DNA of 47,899 nucleotides from Streptomyces virginiae. Its GTDB lineage: Bacteria > Actinomycetota > Actinomycetes > Streptomycetales > Streptomycetaceae. Within the stretch, counting starts at the first letter, position 1. Every line of letters starts with the position of its first letter. Where the stretch lies: contig NZ_JOAK01000039.1 in assembly GCF_000720455.1 (NCBI RefSeq), positions 1 to 47,899 of the forward strand. The letters run 5' to 3'. The notes under the pieces are model-generated. The model was not told the origin of the DNA. It made no database searches and was given only the letters and a program-made list of their open reading frames with translations. Made by a program: the position numbers and the translations under genes. Of this stretch, positions 7,748 through 15,512 are shown piece by piece.

Positions 7748-7761
7748 TGACCCCCGGGTCA
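7748..7761. promoter_or_regulatory. Perfect 14-bp palindrome, candidate SenR or other operator
   Basis: TGACCCCCGGGTCA (6-bp arms, 2-bp centre) in the senS/hbpS divergent region. Position suits a regulator of both transcripts; assignment to SenR is inference only. Confidence 0.35.
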
Positions 7762-7906
7762 GCCGGTGTGGTGGGCGGGGCGAGCCGGTACGGGGACGGG
7801 GCGGAGGGGGGTGCGGGGACAGGCTTGGAGCAGTGAAGGAGCCGGTCCGACCGGCCCGGACAGACCCGAAGCCGTCACCGTGTCACCGTTCTCAGGAGCA
7901 GCAGAG

Positions 7907-8467
7907 ATGAACACCCGCACCCGCGTCCTCACCGGTACCGCCCTCGCCGTCGCCCTGGGCGCCGGAGCCTTCGGTGCCGTGAGCGCCAGCGCGACGCCCG
8001 CGTCCACCACCGCGCAGGCCGCCGCCGTGGCGGGCAAGAAGGACGGCCCGAGCGACAAGGACTTCACCACGACGACCCACCTGACCGTCGACGCCGCCAC
8101 CCGCGCCGCCCAGGCCGCCCTCAAGGCCGCCGCGGCGGAGAACCAGAAGGTGACCGTCGCGGTGGTGGACCGCAACGGCAACACCATCGTCACCCTGCGC
8201 GGCGACGGCGCCGGCCCGCAGTCCTACGAGTCGGCGCAGCGCAAGGCGTACACCGCCGTGTCGTGGAACGCTCCCACCTCGGTGCTCGTGGGCCGTCTGG
8301 CGCAGGCCCCGAACCTGAAGGACATCCCCGGCACCCTCTTCCTCGGTGGCGGCACCCCGGTCCAGGCGAACGGCGCGCCCGTCGCCGGCATCGGTGTGGC
8401 CGGTGCCCCGAGCGGCGACCTGGACGAGAAGTTCGCCAAGGCCGGCGTCGACGCGCTCGGCAAGTAA
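7907..8467 (+). CDS. hbpS: Secreted haem-binding protein HbpS (GlcG/HbpS family)
   Basis: 186 residues from ATG 7907 after AGGAGCAGCAG. Residues 1-30 are a classical signal peptide (RTRVLTGTALAVALGAGAFG...SASA). The rest is a single GlcG/HbpS domain: LTVDAATRAAQAALKAAAAE, VTVAVVDRNGNTIVTLRGDG, then the Gly-rich IPGTLFLGGGTPVQANGAPV and GIGVAGAPSGDLDE loops. In S. reticuli the octameric protein binds haem outside the cell and modulates SenS; the divergent senS-senR operon here supports the same job. The last six codons and stop are duplicated exactly just after the stop. Confidence 0.88.
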   Translation: MNTRTRVLTGTALAVALGAGAFGAVSASATPASTTAQAAAVAGKKDGPSDKDFTTTTHLTVDAATRAAQAALKAAAAENQKVTVAVVDRNGNTIVTLRGDGAGPQSYESAQRKAYTAVSWNAPTSVLVGRLAQAPNLKDIPGTLFLGGGTPVQANGAPVAGIGVAGAPSGDLDEKFAKAGVDALGK

Positions 8468-8488
8468 GTCGACGCGCTCGGCAAGTAA
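8447..8488 (+). repeat. Exact 21-bp tandem duplication spanning the hbpS stop codon
   Basis: GTCGACGCGCTCGGCAAGTA followed by A occurs at 8447-8467 and again, without any change, at 8468-8488. The first copy codes VDALGK plus stop; the second is untranslated. The identity suggests a recent slip or a selected element such as an mRNA 3' structure. Confidence 0.95.
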
Positions 8489-8507
8489 AGAGAGCGGTTT
8501 GCCCGCT

Positions 8508-8513
8508 TAGGAT
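8508..8513 (+). promoter_or_regulatory. -10 hexamer TAGGAT for a leaderless mRNA
   Basis: TAGGAT is followed by seven bases and GTG 8521, with no purine-rich ribosome site, so the M1 peptidase transcript probably starts at or next to its start codon. Confidence 0.55.
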
Positions 8514-8520
8514 CGAGTGT

Positions 8521-9933
8521 GTGGACCACCGCGCGCTTCCCCGCCTCGCCGCCCCTGCCGTAGCCGCCCTGCTCGCCGTCACCACGGCGTGCACGGGGGG
8601 CACGGTGCAGGGGCGGCCGGGTGCGTCGGGGCTGCGCGACCCGTACTTCCCCAAGGCCGGAAACGGCGGCTACCAGGTCGAGCACTACGCGCTGGACCTG
8701 GACTACGACCCCGCCGACGGGGTGCTGCACGGCAGGGCCGTCATCACCGCGCGTGCCGAACAGGGGCTCAGCTCCTTCAACCTCGACCTCAGCGGCCTGC
8801 GCGTGGAGGAGGTGAGCGTCGACGGTGAGGGGGCCCGGTTCAACCGGACCGGCAACGAGCTGACCGTGCGTCCGTCCGACGACCTGAAGAAGGGCCAGGT
8901 CTTCCGCACGGAGGTCGGCTACAGCGGGCGGCCCAAGGCCCTCACGGACGCGGACGGCTCCAAGGAGGGCTGGATCGCGGGCGAGGACGGCGCGGTCGGC
9001 GTCGGCGAGCCGGTCGGGTCGATGACCTGGTTCCCCGGCAACCACCATCCCAGCGACAAGGCCTCCTACGACATCACGATCACCGTCCCGAGCGGCTACG
9101 AGGCCGTTTCGAACGGGGAGTTGAAGTCCCGGACCGAAGTCGCCGACGGGCGCACGCGGTTCGCGTGGCACAACCCGGAGCCGATGGCGAGCTACCTGGC
9201 CACCGCCGTCGTCGGCCCGTACAAGGTGACCACCGGGCGTACGCCGTCCGGAGTGTCCCTCTACAACGCGGTGTCGCCGCAGGAGGCGGCCGCGAGCGAG
9301 CGTTCGCTGGCGCGGCAGTCGGAGATGCTGGAGTGGGGCAGCCGCCGGTTCGGCCCCTACCCCTTCGGCACGGCGGGCGCGGTCGTGCTGCCCGCCGGGA
9401 CCCTCGACTACGCGCTGGAGACGCAGACCAAGCCGGTGTACCCGGGTGCTCCAGTGGACGAGGCGCTGGTGCTGCACGAGCTGTCCCACCAGTGGTTCGG
9501 CAACTCGGTGTCGCCGAAGACCTGGAAGGACATGTGGCTCAACGAGGGCTTCGCGACCTACGCCGAGTGGCTGTGGGACGAGGACCACGGCGGGCCCACG
9601 GCGCAAGCGCACTTCGACGCCCTCCTGACCGGTGACACGGACGTGGACGAGGCCGCCGATTCCGACTGGGCGGCCTTCCCGCCGGCCGATCCGCCCGGGC
9701 CGCAGGACATCTCGGCGAGCCCGGTGTACCAGCGCGGCGCGATGGTCCTGCACCGGATCCGGCAGGAGGTGGGCGACGAGAAGTTCTTCGCCATGGTGCG
9801 CGGCTGGGCCGCCGACCACCGGCACGGGAACGCGAGTACGGCCGACTTCACCGCCTACGCGCAGGAGAAGACCGGCCATGACCTGCAGAAGGTCTGGGAC
9901 GTCTGGCTGTACGGGAAGGACCGGCCGGAGTAG
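8521..9933 (+). CDS. M1-family zinc metallopeptidase, lipoprotein
   Basis: 470 residues from GTG 8521. Residues 1-24 form a lipoprotein signal with lipobox LAVTTAC, so it should be anchored outside the membrane. An N-terminal beta domain (YALDLDYDPADGVLHGRAVI, about 50-70) is followed by the thermolysin-like domain with zinc motif HELSH at 319-323 and the third ligand Glu342 in NEGFATYAEW, the 18-residue spacing of gluzincins. The GxMEN exopeptidase motif of aminopeptidase N is replaced by the region DYALETQTKP, which is common in bacterial short M1 enzymes. The large C-terminal domain of PepN is missing, normal for this subgroup. Confidence 0.9.
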   Translation: MDHRALPRLAAPAVAALLAVTTACTGGTVQGRPGASGLRDPYFPKAGNGGYQVEHYALDLDYDPADGVLHGRAVITARAEQGLSSFNLDLSGLRVEEVSVDGEGARFNRTGNELTVRPSDDLKKGQVFRTEVGYSGRPKALTDADGSKEGWIAGEDGAVGVGEPVGSMTWFPGNHHPSDKASYDITITVPSGYEAVSNGELKSRTEVADGRTRFAWHNPEPMASYLATAVVGPYKVTTGRTPSGVSLYNAVSPQEAAASERSLARQSEMLEWGSRRFGPYPFGTAGAVVLPAGTLDYALETQTKPVYPGAPVDEALVLHELSHQWFGNSVSPKTWKDMWLNEGFATYAEWLWDEDHGGPTAQAHFDALLTGDTDVDEAADSDWAAFPPADPPGPQDISASPVYQRGAMVLHRIRQEVGDEKFFAMVRGWAADHRHGNASTADFTAYAQEKTGHDLQKVWDVWLYGKDRPE

Positions 9934-9947
9934 CCCTGTTCGCCGGG

Positions 9948-10472
9948 TTACGCGGCGTCGAGGGGTTTGCGCAGCACCGTGCAGTCGCGGCCGAGTTCGC
10001 GGTCCTTGGCGCGGCGCACGGGTGAGTAGCCCTGGGAGCGCCAGAAGGCGAGGCCCTCGGGGTTGTTGTCCAGTACGGCGATCTGTACGCCGGTGCGTCC
10101 GGCGGCGCGGAAGCGGTCCTCGACCAGGGTGGCCACGGCGCGGCCGTGTCCCTCGCGGTGCGCGGTGGCGTCGATGAGCAGCAGGCCGATCCAGGGGTCG
10201 TCCTCACCGGGGGCGGCGGACGGGTTGTGGGCCAGGGTGGCGGCGAGGCCGACGAGGCGGCCGGCGCTGCGGGCGAGGAGGATCTCCGCGCTGTCGTGGG
10301 CGAGTTCGTCGGCGAGGGCGGCCGCGACCTGTTCGACCGTGATGCGGTTCGGATCGGGGAAGTCGCCGCTGAGTTCGAAGAACGCGTGGTTGGTCGAGTA
10401 GAGGGCGGCGATCTCGGTCAGGACCGGGCCGGGGAGGGCGCCGTCCACGGGGACCAGCGGTTGGAGGATCAC
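9948..10472 (-). CDS. GNAT family N-acetyltransferase
   Basis: 174 residues, GTG start at 10472. The GNAT core is at about 80-165: WIGLLLIDATAHREGHGRAV carries the acetyl-CoA loop (R-x-G-H-G-R-A), and VQIAVLDNNPEGLAFWRSQG is motif B. A -10-like TACCGT seven bases before the GTG suggests a leaderless mRNA. N-terminal 60 residues are family-specific and give no substrate clue. Converges on the M1 peptidase gene with 14 bases between them. Confidence 0.85.
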   Translation of the reverse strand: MILQPLVPVDGALPGPVLTEIAALYSTNHAFFELSGDFPDPNRITVEQVAAALADELAHDSAEILLARSAGRLVGLAATLAHNPSAAPGEDDPWIGLLLIDATAHREGHGRAVATLVEDRFRAAGRTGVQIAVLDNNPEGLAFWRSQGYSPVRRAKDRELGRDCTVLRKPLDAA

Positions 10473-10479
10473 CTGTGGA

Positions 10480-10485
10480 ACGGTA
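10480..10485 (-). promoter_or_regulatory. -10-like TACCGT for a leaderless mRNA
   Basis: On the minus strand TACCGT, seven bases, then GTG 10472. No ribosome site is present. Confidence 0.4.
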
Positions 10486-10487
10486 GC

Positions 10488-10522
10488 GAAGCCCCCTCCC
10501 CGGACGGCCGGGAGGGGGCTTC
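10488..10522 (-). terminator. Strong hairpin after terD
   Basis: Perfect 13-bp stem GAAGCCCCCTCCC / GGGAGGGGGCTTC with a 9-base loop, 38 bases beyond the terD stop on the minus strand. It lacks a U tract, as usual in Streptomyces. It also insulates the downstream GNAT gene, whose own -10 abuts it. Confidence 0.8.
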
Positions 10523-10560
10523 GCGGGCGCCGGTGTCGGTCGGCGCCGGACCGTGCGGAA

Positions 10561-11136
10561 TCAGACGTTGACGCCGAAGTCCTGGGCGATGCCGGTGAGG
10601 CCGGAGGCGTAGCCCTGGCCGACCGCGCGGAACTTCCACTCGGCGCCGTTGCGGTAGAGCTCGCCGAAGACCATGGCGGTCTCGGTCGCCGCGTCCTCGG
10701 AGAGGTCGTAGCGGGCGATCTCGGCGCCGCCGGCCTGGTTCACGACGCGGATGTAGGCGTTGCGGACCTGGCCGAAGTTCTGGCTGCGGCTCTCGGCGTC
10801 GTAGATCGAGACCGGGAAGACGATCTTGTCGACGTCGGCGGGCAGGCCCGCGAGGTTGACGTTGATGGCCTCGTCGTCGCCCGCGCCCTCGCCGGTGCGG
10901 TTGTCACCGGTGTGGACGATGGTCTGGTCCGGGGTGGACTTGTTGTTGAAGAAGACGAAGTGGCCGTCGGAGACGACCTTGCCCGTCGCGTTGACGGCGA
11001 TGGCCGAGGCGTCGAGGTCGAAGTCGACACCGGTCGTGGTACGGACGTCCCAGCCGAGACCGACCGTGACGGCAGCGAGGCCCGGGGCCTCCTTCGTGAG
11101 CGAGACGTTGCCGCCCTTGGACAGGCTGACAGCCAT
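10561..11136 (-). CDS. terD: TerD-family stress-response protein
   Basis: 191 residues from ATG 11136, with AAAGGGA about eight bases upstream; the frame stays open further but the family always starts [13 protein letters not shown]. One TerD domain with both calcium-site signatures: [11 protein letters not shown] (about 33-43) and [19 protein letters not shown] (about 78-96). TerD proteins are cytoplasmic or membrane-peripheral calcium binders linked to tellurite, phage and envelope stress and to calcium effects on Streptomyces differentiation. It is a single gene here, without terABCEF neighbours. Confidence 0.92.
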   Translation of the reverse strand: MAVSLSKGGNVSLTKEAPGLAAVTVGLGWDVRTTTGVDFDLDASAIAVNATGKVVSDGHFVFFNNKSTPDQTIVHTGDNRTGEGAGDDEAINVNLAGLPADVDKIVFPVSIYDAESRSQNFGQVRNAYIRVVNQAGGAEIARYDLSEDAATETAMVFGELYRNGAEWKFRAVGQGYASGLTGIAQDFGVNV

Positions 11137-11292
11137 GGGAATGTCCCTTTCCTCATCCGACATGCACGTACAGGCGGTCAAACTACCGCTGACCTCTATA
11201 ACGCGACGAGAGGCCTGTCGGGTTCCCGCTGTGAATTCCGGGTGACGGCAAATGCGGGTGACGCGGGGCGGGCGGGCGCGGATCATAGGGGC

Positions 11293-11718
11293 ATGCCTGG
11301 TCCTTATGTCATCCGCGGTTCGGTCGCGCTCCCCGAGGGGGAGCTCTCCTGGCGTTTCTCGCGGTCCTCCGGGCCCGGCGGGCAGCACGTCAACACGTCG
11401 GACTCGCGCGTGGAGCTGCTGTTCGACCTGGCGGCGACCAAGGCGCTGCCCGAGGTCTGGAAGGAGCGGGCGCTGGAGCGCCTGGCGGGTCGGCTGGTGG
11501 GCGGGGTGGTGACCGTACGGGCCTCCGAGCACCGCTCGCAGCTGCGCAACCGGGAGATGGCGCTGGTCCGGCTGGCCTCCCTGCTGGCCGAGGCGACGGC
11601 GCCGCCGCCCAAGCAGCGCAGGCCGACGAAGATCCCGCGCGGGATCAACGAGCGGCGGCTGCGGGAGAAGAAGGCGCGGGCCGAGACCAAGCGGGGCCGG
11701 ACCGGCCGGGACTGGTAG
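11293..11718 (+). CDS. arfB: RF-1 domain peptidyl-tRNA hydrolase (ArfB/YaeJ-like)
   Basis: 141 residues from ATG 11293. The GGQ loop is in [19 protein letters not shown] (about 24-42), the catalytic motif for peptidyl-tRNA hydrolysis; the C-terminus is a lysine/arginine-rich tail ([20 protein letters not shown]) as in ArfB, which probes the empty mRNA channel of stalled ribosomes. Lacks the codon-recognition domain of release factors, so it is a rescue factor rather than a truncated RF. Divergent from terD with 156 bases between; the last bases before ATG show no ribosome site, so it may be leaderless. Confidence 0.88.
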   Translation: MPGPYVIRGSVALPEGELSWRFSRSSGPGGQHVNTSDSRVELLFDLAATKALPEVWKERALERLAGRLVGGVVTVRASEHRSQLRNREMALVRLASLLAEATAPPPKQRRPTKIPRGINERRLREKKARAETKRGRTGRDW

Positions 11719-11761
11719 CCGCGGCGGCGGGGTCCCCCGCGACGGGACGCGCCGCCCGGGC

Positions 11762-12328
11762 TCAGCCCAGGTGCCGGTAGCGCCCGCGGAAGTACGTCAG
11801 CGGCGGGGAGTCCGGGGACGGCAGCGCGGCCGTCAGGACGCGGCCGATCACCAGTGTGTGGTCGCCCGCCTCGACGCGCTTCTCCGTACGGCACTCCAGG
11901 GTGGCCAGGGCTCCGTCCAGCAGGGGCGCGCCGGAGGCCTCGCCGCGTACGTACGGGAGGTCGGCGAAGAGCAGCCGGTCGCTGATGCGGCCCTTCATGG
12001 CGAAGCGGCCGGCGATCTGGAGCTGGTGGTCGGCGAGGACGGAGACCGCCCACAGCGGCTGCTCGGCCAGCAGGTCGTCCATGCGGGAGCCCTCGCGCAG
12101 GCTCACCAGGACCAGGGGCGGCTCCAGCGACACGGACATGAAGGCGGTCGCGGTCATGCCGACGTCCTCCCCGCGCGGGCCGCCGGCCGTCAGCGGGGTC
12201 TCGTGGGCGGTGATCAGGCACACGCCCGCGGCCAGCCGGGACATCGCGGCGCGGAACTCGTCATTGCTCACCCCCTCAGCATGGGGGTTCGCGTCGGGCG
12301 GGGCGGGTACGGGGGTCGTCTTCAGCAC
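11762..12328 (-). CDS. Flavin reductase family protein (FMN-binding)
   Basis: 188 residues, GTG start 12328, supported by a -10-like TAGCGT six bases upstream. One flavin-reductase-like split-barrel domain: [13 protein letters not shown] (about 29-41), [20 protein letters not shown] (FMN phosphate-binding, about 57-76) and DHTLVIGRV near 156. Such proteins supply reduced flavin to two-component monooxygenases; no monooxygenase is adjacent, so the partner is elsewhere. It converges on the ArfB-like gene, with 43 bases containing a short GC hairpin. Confidence 0.87.
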   Translation of the reverse strand: MLKTTPVPAPPDANPHAEGVSNDEFRAAMSRLAAGVCLITAHETPLTAGGPRGEDVGMTATAFMSVSLEPPLVLVSLREGSRMDDLLAEQPLWAVSVLADHQLQIAGRFAMKGRISDRLLFADLPYVRGEASGAPLLDGALATLECRTEKRVEAGDHTLVIGRVLTAALPSPDSPPLTYFRGRYRHLG

Positions 12329-12334
12329 GGTGAA

Positions 12335-12340
12335 ACGCTA
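12335..12340 (-). promoter_or_regulatory. -10 hexamer TAGCGT for a leaderless mRNA
   Basis: Minus strand TAGCGT, six bases, then GTG 12328; no ribosome-binding site between them. Confidence 0.5.
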
Positions 12341-12487
12341 ATCTCGCCCTCCCGTACGGCACATCGGGCCCTGGTCCGAGTCGCGCCCCCACCCCTGGGC
12401 CTAGGCCCCGGCGTATCGTTTGCTCACGAGAAGGCGGGGGAGCGCTCCCAGCCCGAACCCTCTCAACGCGCACCGTTATTCATCTCA

Positions 12488-12503
12488 TGTGACTTGAGTC
12501 ACA
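12488..12503. promoter_or_regulatory. CRP-type palindrome upstream of cdgB
   Basis: TGTGACTTGAGTCACA: 7-bp perfect arms and the core TGTGA-N6-TCACA of CRP/FNR-family sites. It is 127 bases before the cdgB start. Streptomyces encodes Crp, for which similar GTG...CAC sites are known. Spacing between TGAC and GTCA is four, so it is not a BldD box. Confidence 0.6.
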
Positions 12504-12517
12504 GAGGGCAAGATTTG

Positions 12518-12532
12518 TTGACCCTGTGTACC
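12518..12532 (+). promoter_or_regulatory. BldD-box-like sequence upstream of cdgB
   Basis: TTGACCCTGTGTACC matches the BldD consensus nTnACnCwGnGTnAn at all specified positions but the last A. BldD is known to control cdgB in S. coelicolor, and itself binds the product c-di-GMP. The site is about 100 bases before the start codon. Confidence 0.55.
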
Positions 12533-12629
12533 TGCCGCACAGCTCACTGTGATTCAGTGGACGGGACACCGCAACGAAACGCCGATGACAAACCTGGAGT
12601 TGCTGTCGAGGTCTCGGGGAGAGCGAGCA

Positions 12630-14387
12630 ATGGAGACCGAGTCGGAGCCGTACGTCCGTCTTGCGACCCTGCGGCAGCTGCACCGGGTGGTGGCCGATCT
12701 CAATACGGCCCGGAGCCTGGCGGACACTCTGCAGACCGTCGTGGACGGCATCGTCGTGGGCCTCGGCTATGAGCTCGCCTGTGTCAACCTCGTTCGCCCC
12801 GACGGCGATCTGGTCGTCGCCGCCTTCGCCGGCGACCCCGCCGCGGAGGCCCTCATCACAGGTCGCGTGGGGTCCCGCGCCTCGTGGGAGCGCCGTCTGA
12901 CGATGGGTGAGTGCTGGGACGGGCTCCGCTTCATCCCGCACACGGAGGGCTGGGTCCTCCTGGAGGACGACGTCCCCCAGTGGCACACCGACGGCCCCGA
13001 TCCGCGCTTCGAGGACGAGTGGCATCCGGAGGACCGGCTCTACGCCCCCATGTATGCGTCCGGCGGGGAACTTCTGGGTGTCATTTCGGTGGACAGACCG
13101 CGCAACGGCCGCCGGCCCGGCGCCTGGGGCCGTGAAGCGCTCCAGATGTACGCCTTCCAGGCGGCGATTGCGATCAGCAATGCCAGGCTCCGAGCGAACA
13201 TGCAGCGCGCCCTCGTCCGGCTGGAACGCGAGCAACAGGCGCTCCGCGCAAGTGAAGAGTCGTTCCGCCAGGCCTTCGAGTACGCGCCCAGCGGCATGGC
13301 CATCGCCGAGATGGGCGGGGACCAGCACGGCCGGCTGCTGCGCACCAACGACGCGCTGTGCCGGCTGCTCGGCCGCCCCGCCTCCGTACTGCGCCGCTAC
13401 TCCTTCTCCGACCTGGTCCACCCCGAGGACATCGGCACCCTGCTGCGCACCTCCGCCGAGGGCGGCCGCGCCGAGCTGCGCCTGGGCCGCCGGGACGGCA
13501 CGTACGTGTGGGTCTCGCTGCGCAACTCCGTCGTGGCGGACGCCGCCGACGGGCCGCGCTTCCTGCTGACCCACGTCGAGGACATCGAGGAGCGCAAGCG
13601 CCACGAGCTCCAGCTCGCCCACCGGGCCAGCCACGACTCGCTGACCGGCCTGCCCAACAGCGCCGAGTTGAGGGCCCGGCTCGGCGCGCGGCTGTGTCGC
13701 AGGCCACAGTCCGCGCGGGCCAGCGCGATCGAGGCCCTGGACGCGGCCTTCGAGGGGCGTGACGCCCACGGCGGCCAGGCCGGGCAGGCCGGCCAGGTCG
13801 GGCACGACGGCTACGAGGTGCGGGCGGAGGCGGGTGGTGCCGGTGAGCACGGCTTTCAGTCCGACGGCCCCGACCGGTACGGAGGATCCGATCCCTTCGA
13901 CTTCCCCGGGGCGCCGACCGCCCCGACGGACGGGCCGTACGACCACCACGTCCACACGGTGGCGCCCGCGACCGACGTCGACGACGGGACGAAGGGGCTC
14001 GCGGTGCTCTTCTGCGACCTCGACGGCTTCAAGTCGATCAACGACCGGTTCGGGCACCACACGGGCGACGCGGTCCTGATCGAGGTCGCCCGGCGGCTGA
14101 CGACGGGCGTCAGGGACGGTGACACCGTCGCCCGGCTGGGTGGTGACGAATTCGTCGTCCTGGCCGACGGCCTCGGCGCCGCGGACGCCGCGGACCTCGC
14201 CGTCCGGCTGCGCAACGCGATCATCCCGCCGATCCGCGTGGACGGCCGTGCGGTGCGTGTGGGCGCCAGTTTCGGCATTGGCTGGGCCAGCTGCGGGATG
14301 TCGGCGGACGAGGTGCTGCGCTCCGCCGACCAGCGGATGTACATCGAGAAGAGGTCCCGCTCCAAGGCGCACCGCAGGGCGGGCTGA
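12630..14387 (+). CDS. cdgB: Diguanylate cyclase CdgB (GAF-PAS-GGDEF)
   Basis: 585 residues from ATG 12630 (METESEPYVRL), preceded by GGGGAGAG about eight bases upstream; ATGs at 12549 and 12585 lack sites. Order: GAF-like domain (about 15-190), a coiled-coil (LVRLEREQQALRASEE), PAS/PAC (about 205-325: FRQAFEYAPSGMAIAE), then GGDEF. The active site is intact, GGDEF at 504-508, and the product-inhibition site RDGD lies at 495-498, exactly five residues before. No EAL domain, so it should only make c-di-GMP. A 90-residue Gly/His/Asp-rich insert (about 365-455) splits the beginning of the GGDEF domain (after HDSLTGLPNSAEL), a low-complexity loop. Expected to influence aerial growth through BldD. 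Confidence 0.92.
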   Translation: METESEPYVRLATLRQLHRVVADLNTARSLADTLQTVVDGIVVGLGYELACVNLVRPDGDLVVAAFAGDPAAEALITGRVGSRASWERRLTMGECWDGLRFIPHTEGWVLLEDDVPQWHTDGPDPRFEDEWHPEDRLYAPMYASGGELLGVISVDRPRNGRRPGAWGREALQMYAFQAAIAISNARLRANMQRALVRLEREQQALRASEESFRQAFEYAPSGMAIAEMGGDQHGRLLRTNDALCRLLGRPASVLRRYSFSDLVHPEDIGTLLRTSAEGGRAELRLGRRDGTYVWVSLRNSVVADAADGPRFLLTHVEDIEERKRHELQLAHRASHDSLTGLPNSAELRARLGARLCRRPQSARASAIEALDAAFEGRDAHGGQAGQAGQVGHDGYEVRAEAGGAGEHGFQSDGPDRYGGSDPFDFPGAPTAPTDGPYDHHVHTVAPATDVDDGTKGLAVLFCDLDGFKSINDRFGHHTGDAVLIEVARRLTTGVRDGDTVARLGGDEFVVLADGLGAADAADLAVRLRNAIIPPIRVDGRAVRVGASFGIGWASCGMSADEVLRSADQRMYIEKRSRSKAHRRAG

Positions 14388-14455
14388 GACGGTCTGTCGC
14401 CCGTGTGCGCACCTGTTCGGGGTAGGCTCCCGGGGGTCGAAAGGAGTGACCTGCG

Positions 14456-15496
14456 ATGACGACGCCCGCGAACAACGGCCCGCACGGTGGGGCGAACAAG
14501 CCCGAGGACGATGATCCGTTCGGCTATCTCTACGAGGACGGCCAGGCGGCCGGAGCCGCCCCGCCCACGTCGGGCGGCGGGTACGGCTACCCCGGCGGGG
14601 CGGCCGGCGGTCACGCAGGTGCGCAGCCCGGTGTTCCCCGTACCTCGCACCACCAGGTGCGGACGGTGGGCGAGCGCAGGAACGGCGGCGGCCAGCGCGG
14701 CCCCGTCCCGCACCAGCAGAGCCCCGCGCAGCAGCCCCCCGGCTACCAGGCCCAGTACCAGGCCCCCGAGGCGCTCCAGGCGGGTGGCTACGGTGTTCCG
14801 CAGCAGCCCCATGCCGCGCAGACCCAGACGATCGGGCAGCCGGGCGGGCACGGCGGGCACGGCGGCCGTGGTGGTGCCTCCAGCCGGCGCGGTCTGCTGA
14901 TCGCGGCGGTCGCGGTGGTCGGCGCGGTGGTGATCGGCATCGGCGCTGCCCTCGCCTTCGGCGACAAGGACAAGCCCGAGGACAAGGGCCAGGACACCGC
15001 GAACGGCGGCCAGCAGTCGGCGGCCCCGCAGAACCCGGCCAGCCCCACCCCGAGCGCGAAGCCCTCGCAGGCCCCGCTGCCGAAGGCGGACTTCGGCGGC
15101 AGCGGCATGTCCCTCACGGGCGGTGCCAACCTGCAGAACACGCTGCCGGGTGCGAAGAGCGAGAACGGTCAGTACGTGACCGGCCTGAACGCGGTGGGTG
15201 CGGCGGCCACTTGGTCGGTGGACGTCCCGAAGGCGGGCAAGTACAAGCTGAAGATGACCTACGGGGTGCCGGGCAAGGACGCCAGCACCACGCTGACCGT
15301 CAACGGCGAGGCGCAGACCCGGGCGGTCAACATGGCGAACTTCTCCAAGGCCGCTCCGGGCGACTGGGCCAAGGGGTGGACCAACACCTACTCGCTGGTG
15401 GACCTCAAGCAGGGCGCCAACACGATCAAGATCTCGTGCGAGGCGGGCAACCAGTGCGACGTCGTCCTCGACCAGCTCTGGCTGGAACAGGGCTGA
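14456..15496 (+). CDS. Membrane-anchored protein with C-terminal carbohydrate-binding module (CBM6/35-like)
   Basis: 346 residues, ATG 14456 with AAAGGAG eleven bases upstream. A long disordered Gly/Pro/Gln-rich cytoplasmic region (1-140), one transmembrane helix (about 144-167, LLIAAVAVVGAVVIGIGAAL), a Pro/Ser/Lys linker, then an extracellular beta-sandwich from about 215 (GGANLQNTLPGAKSENGQYV ... VVLDQLWLEQG) with the fold signature of CBM35/CBM6 modules (WSVDVPKAGKYKLKMTYG). It probably binds wall or exogenous glycans; no catalytic domain. It sits 68 bases after cdgB and may be co-expressed. Confidence 0.75.
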   Translation: MTTPANNGPHGGANKPEDDDPFGYLYEDGQAAGAAPPTSGGGYGYPGGAAGGHAGAQPGVPRTSHHQVRTVGERRNGGGQRGPVPHQQSPAQQPPGYQAQYQAPEALQAGGYGVPQQPHAAQTQTIGQPGGHGGHGGRGGASSRRGLLIAAVAVVGAVVIGIGAALAFGDKDKPEDKGQDTANGGQQSAAPQNPASPTPSAKPSQAPLPKADFGGSGMSLTGGANLQNTLPGAKSENGQYVTGLNAVGAAATWSVDVPKAGKYKLKMTYGVPGKDASTTLTVNGEAQTRAVNMANFSKAAPGDWAKGWTNTYSLVDLKQGANTIKISCEAGNQCDVVLDQLWLEQG

Positions 15497-15512
15497 TCGG
15501 CTCCACCGCCTT

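Larger units (their letters stand above)
7568..7906. other. Shared senS/hbpS intergenic control region
   Basis: 339 bases without a gene. It holds a copy of the dispersed repeat (7623-7668), a perfect palindrome at 7748-7761, a GC-rich stretch and the hbpS ribosome site AGGAGCAGCAG (about 7893-7903). Promoters for both directions must lie here but no clear -35/-10 pair could be chosen. Confidence 0.6.

Noticed and set aside
12488..12503. Palindrome as a BldD site
   Set aside because: TGAC and GTCA are four bases apart rather than five; CRP-type form fits better.
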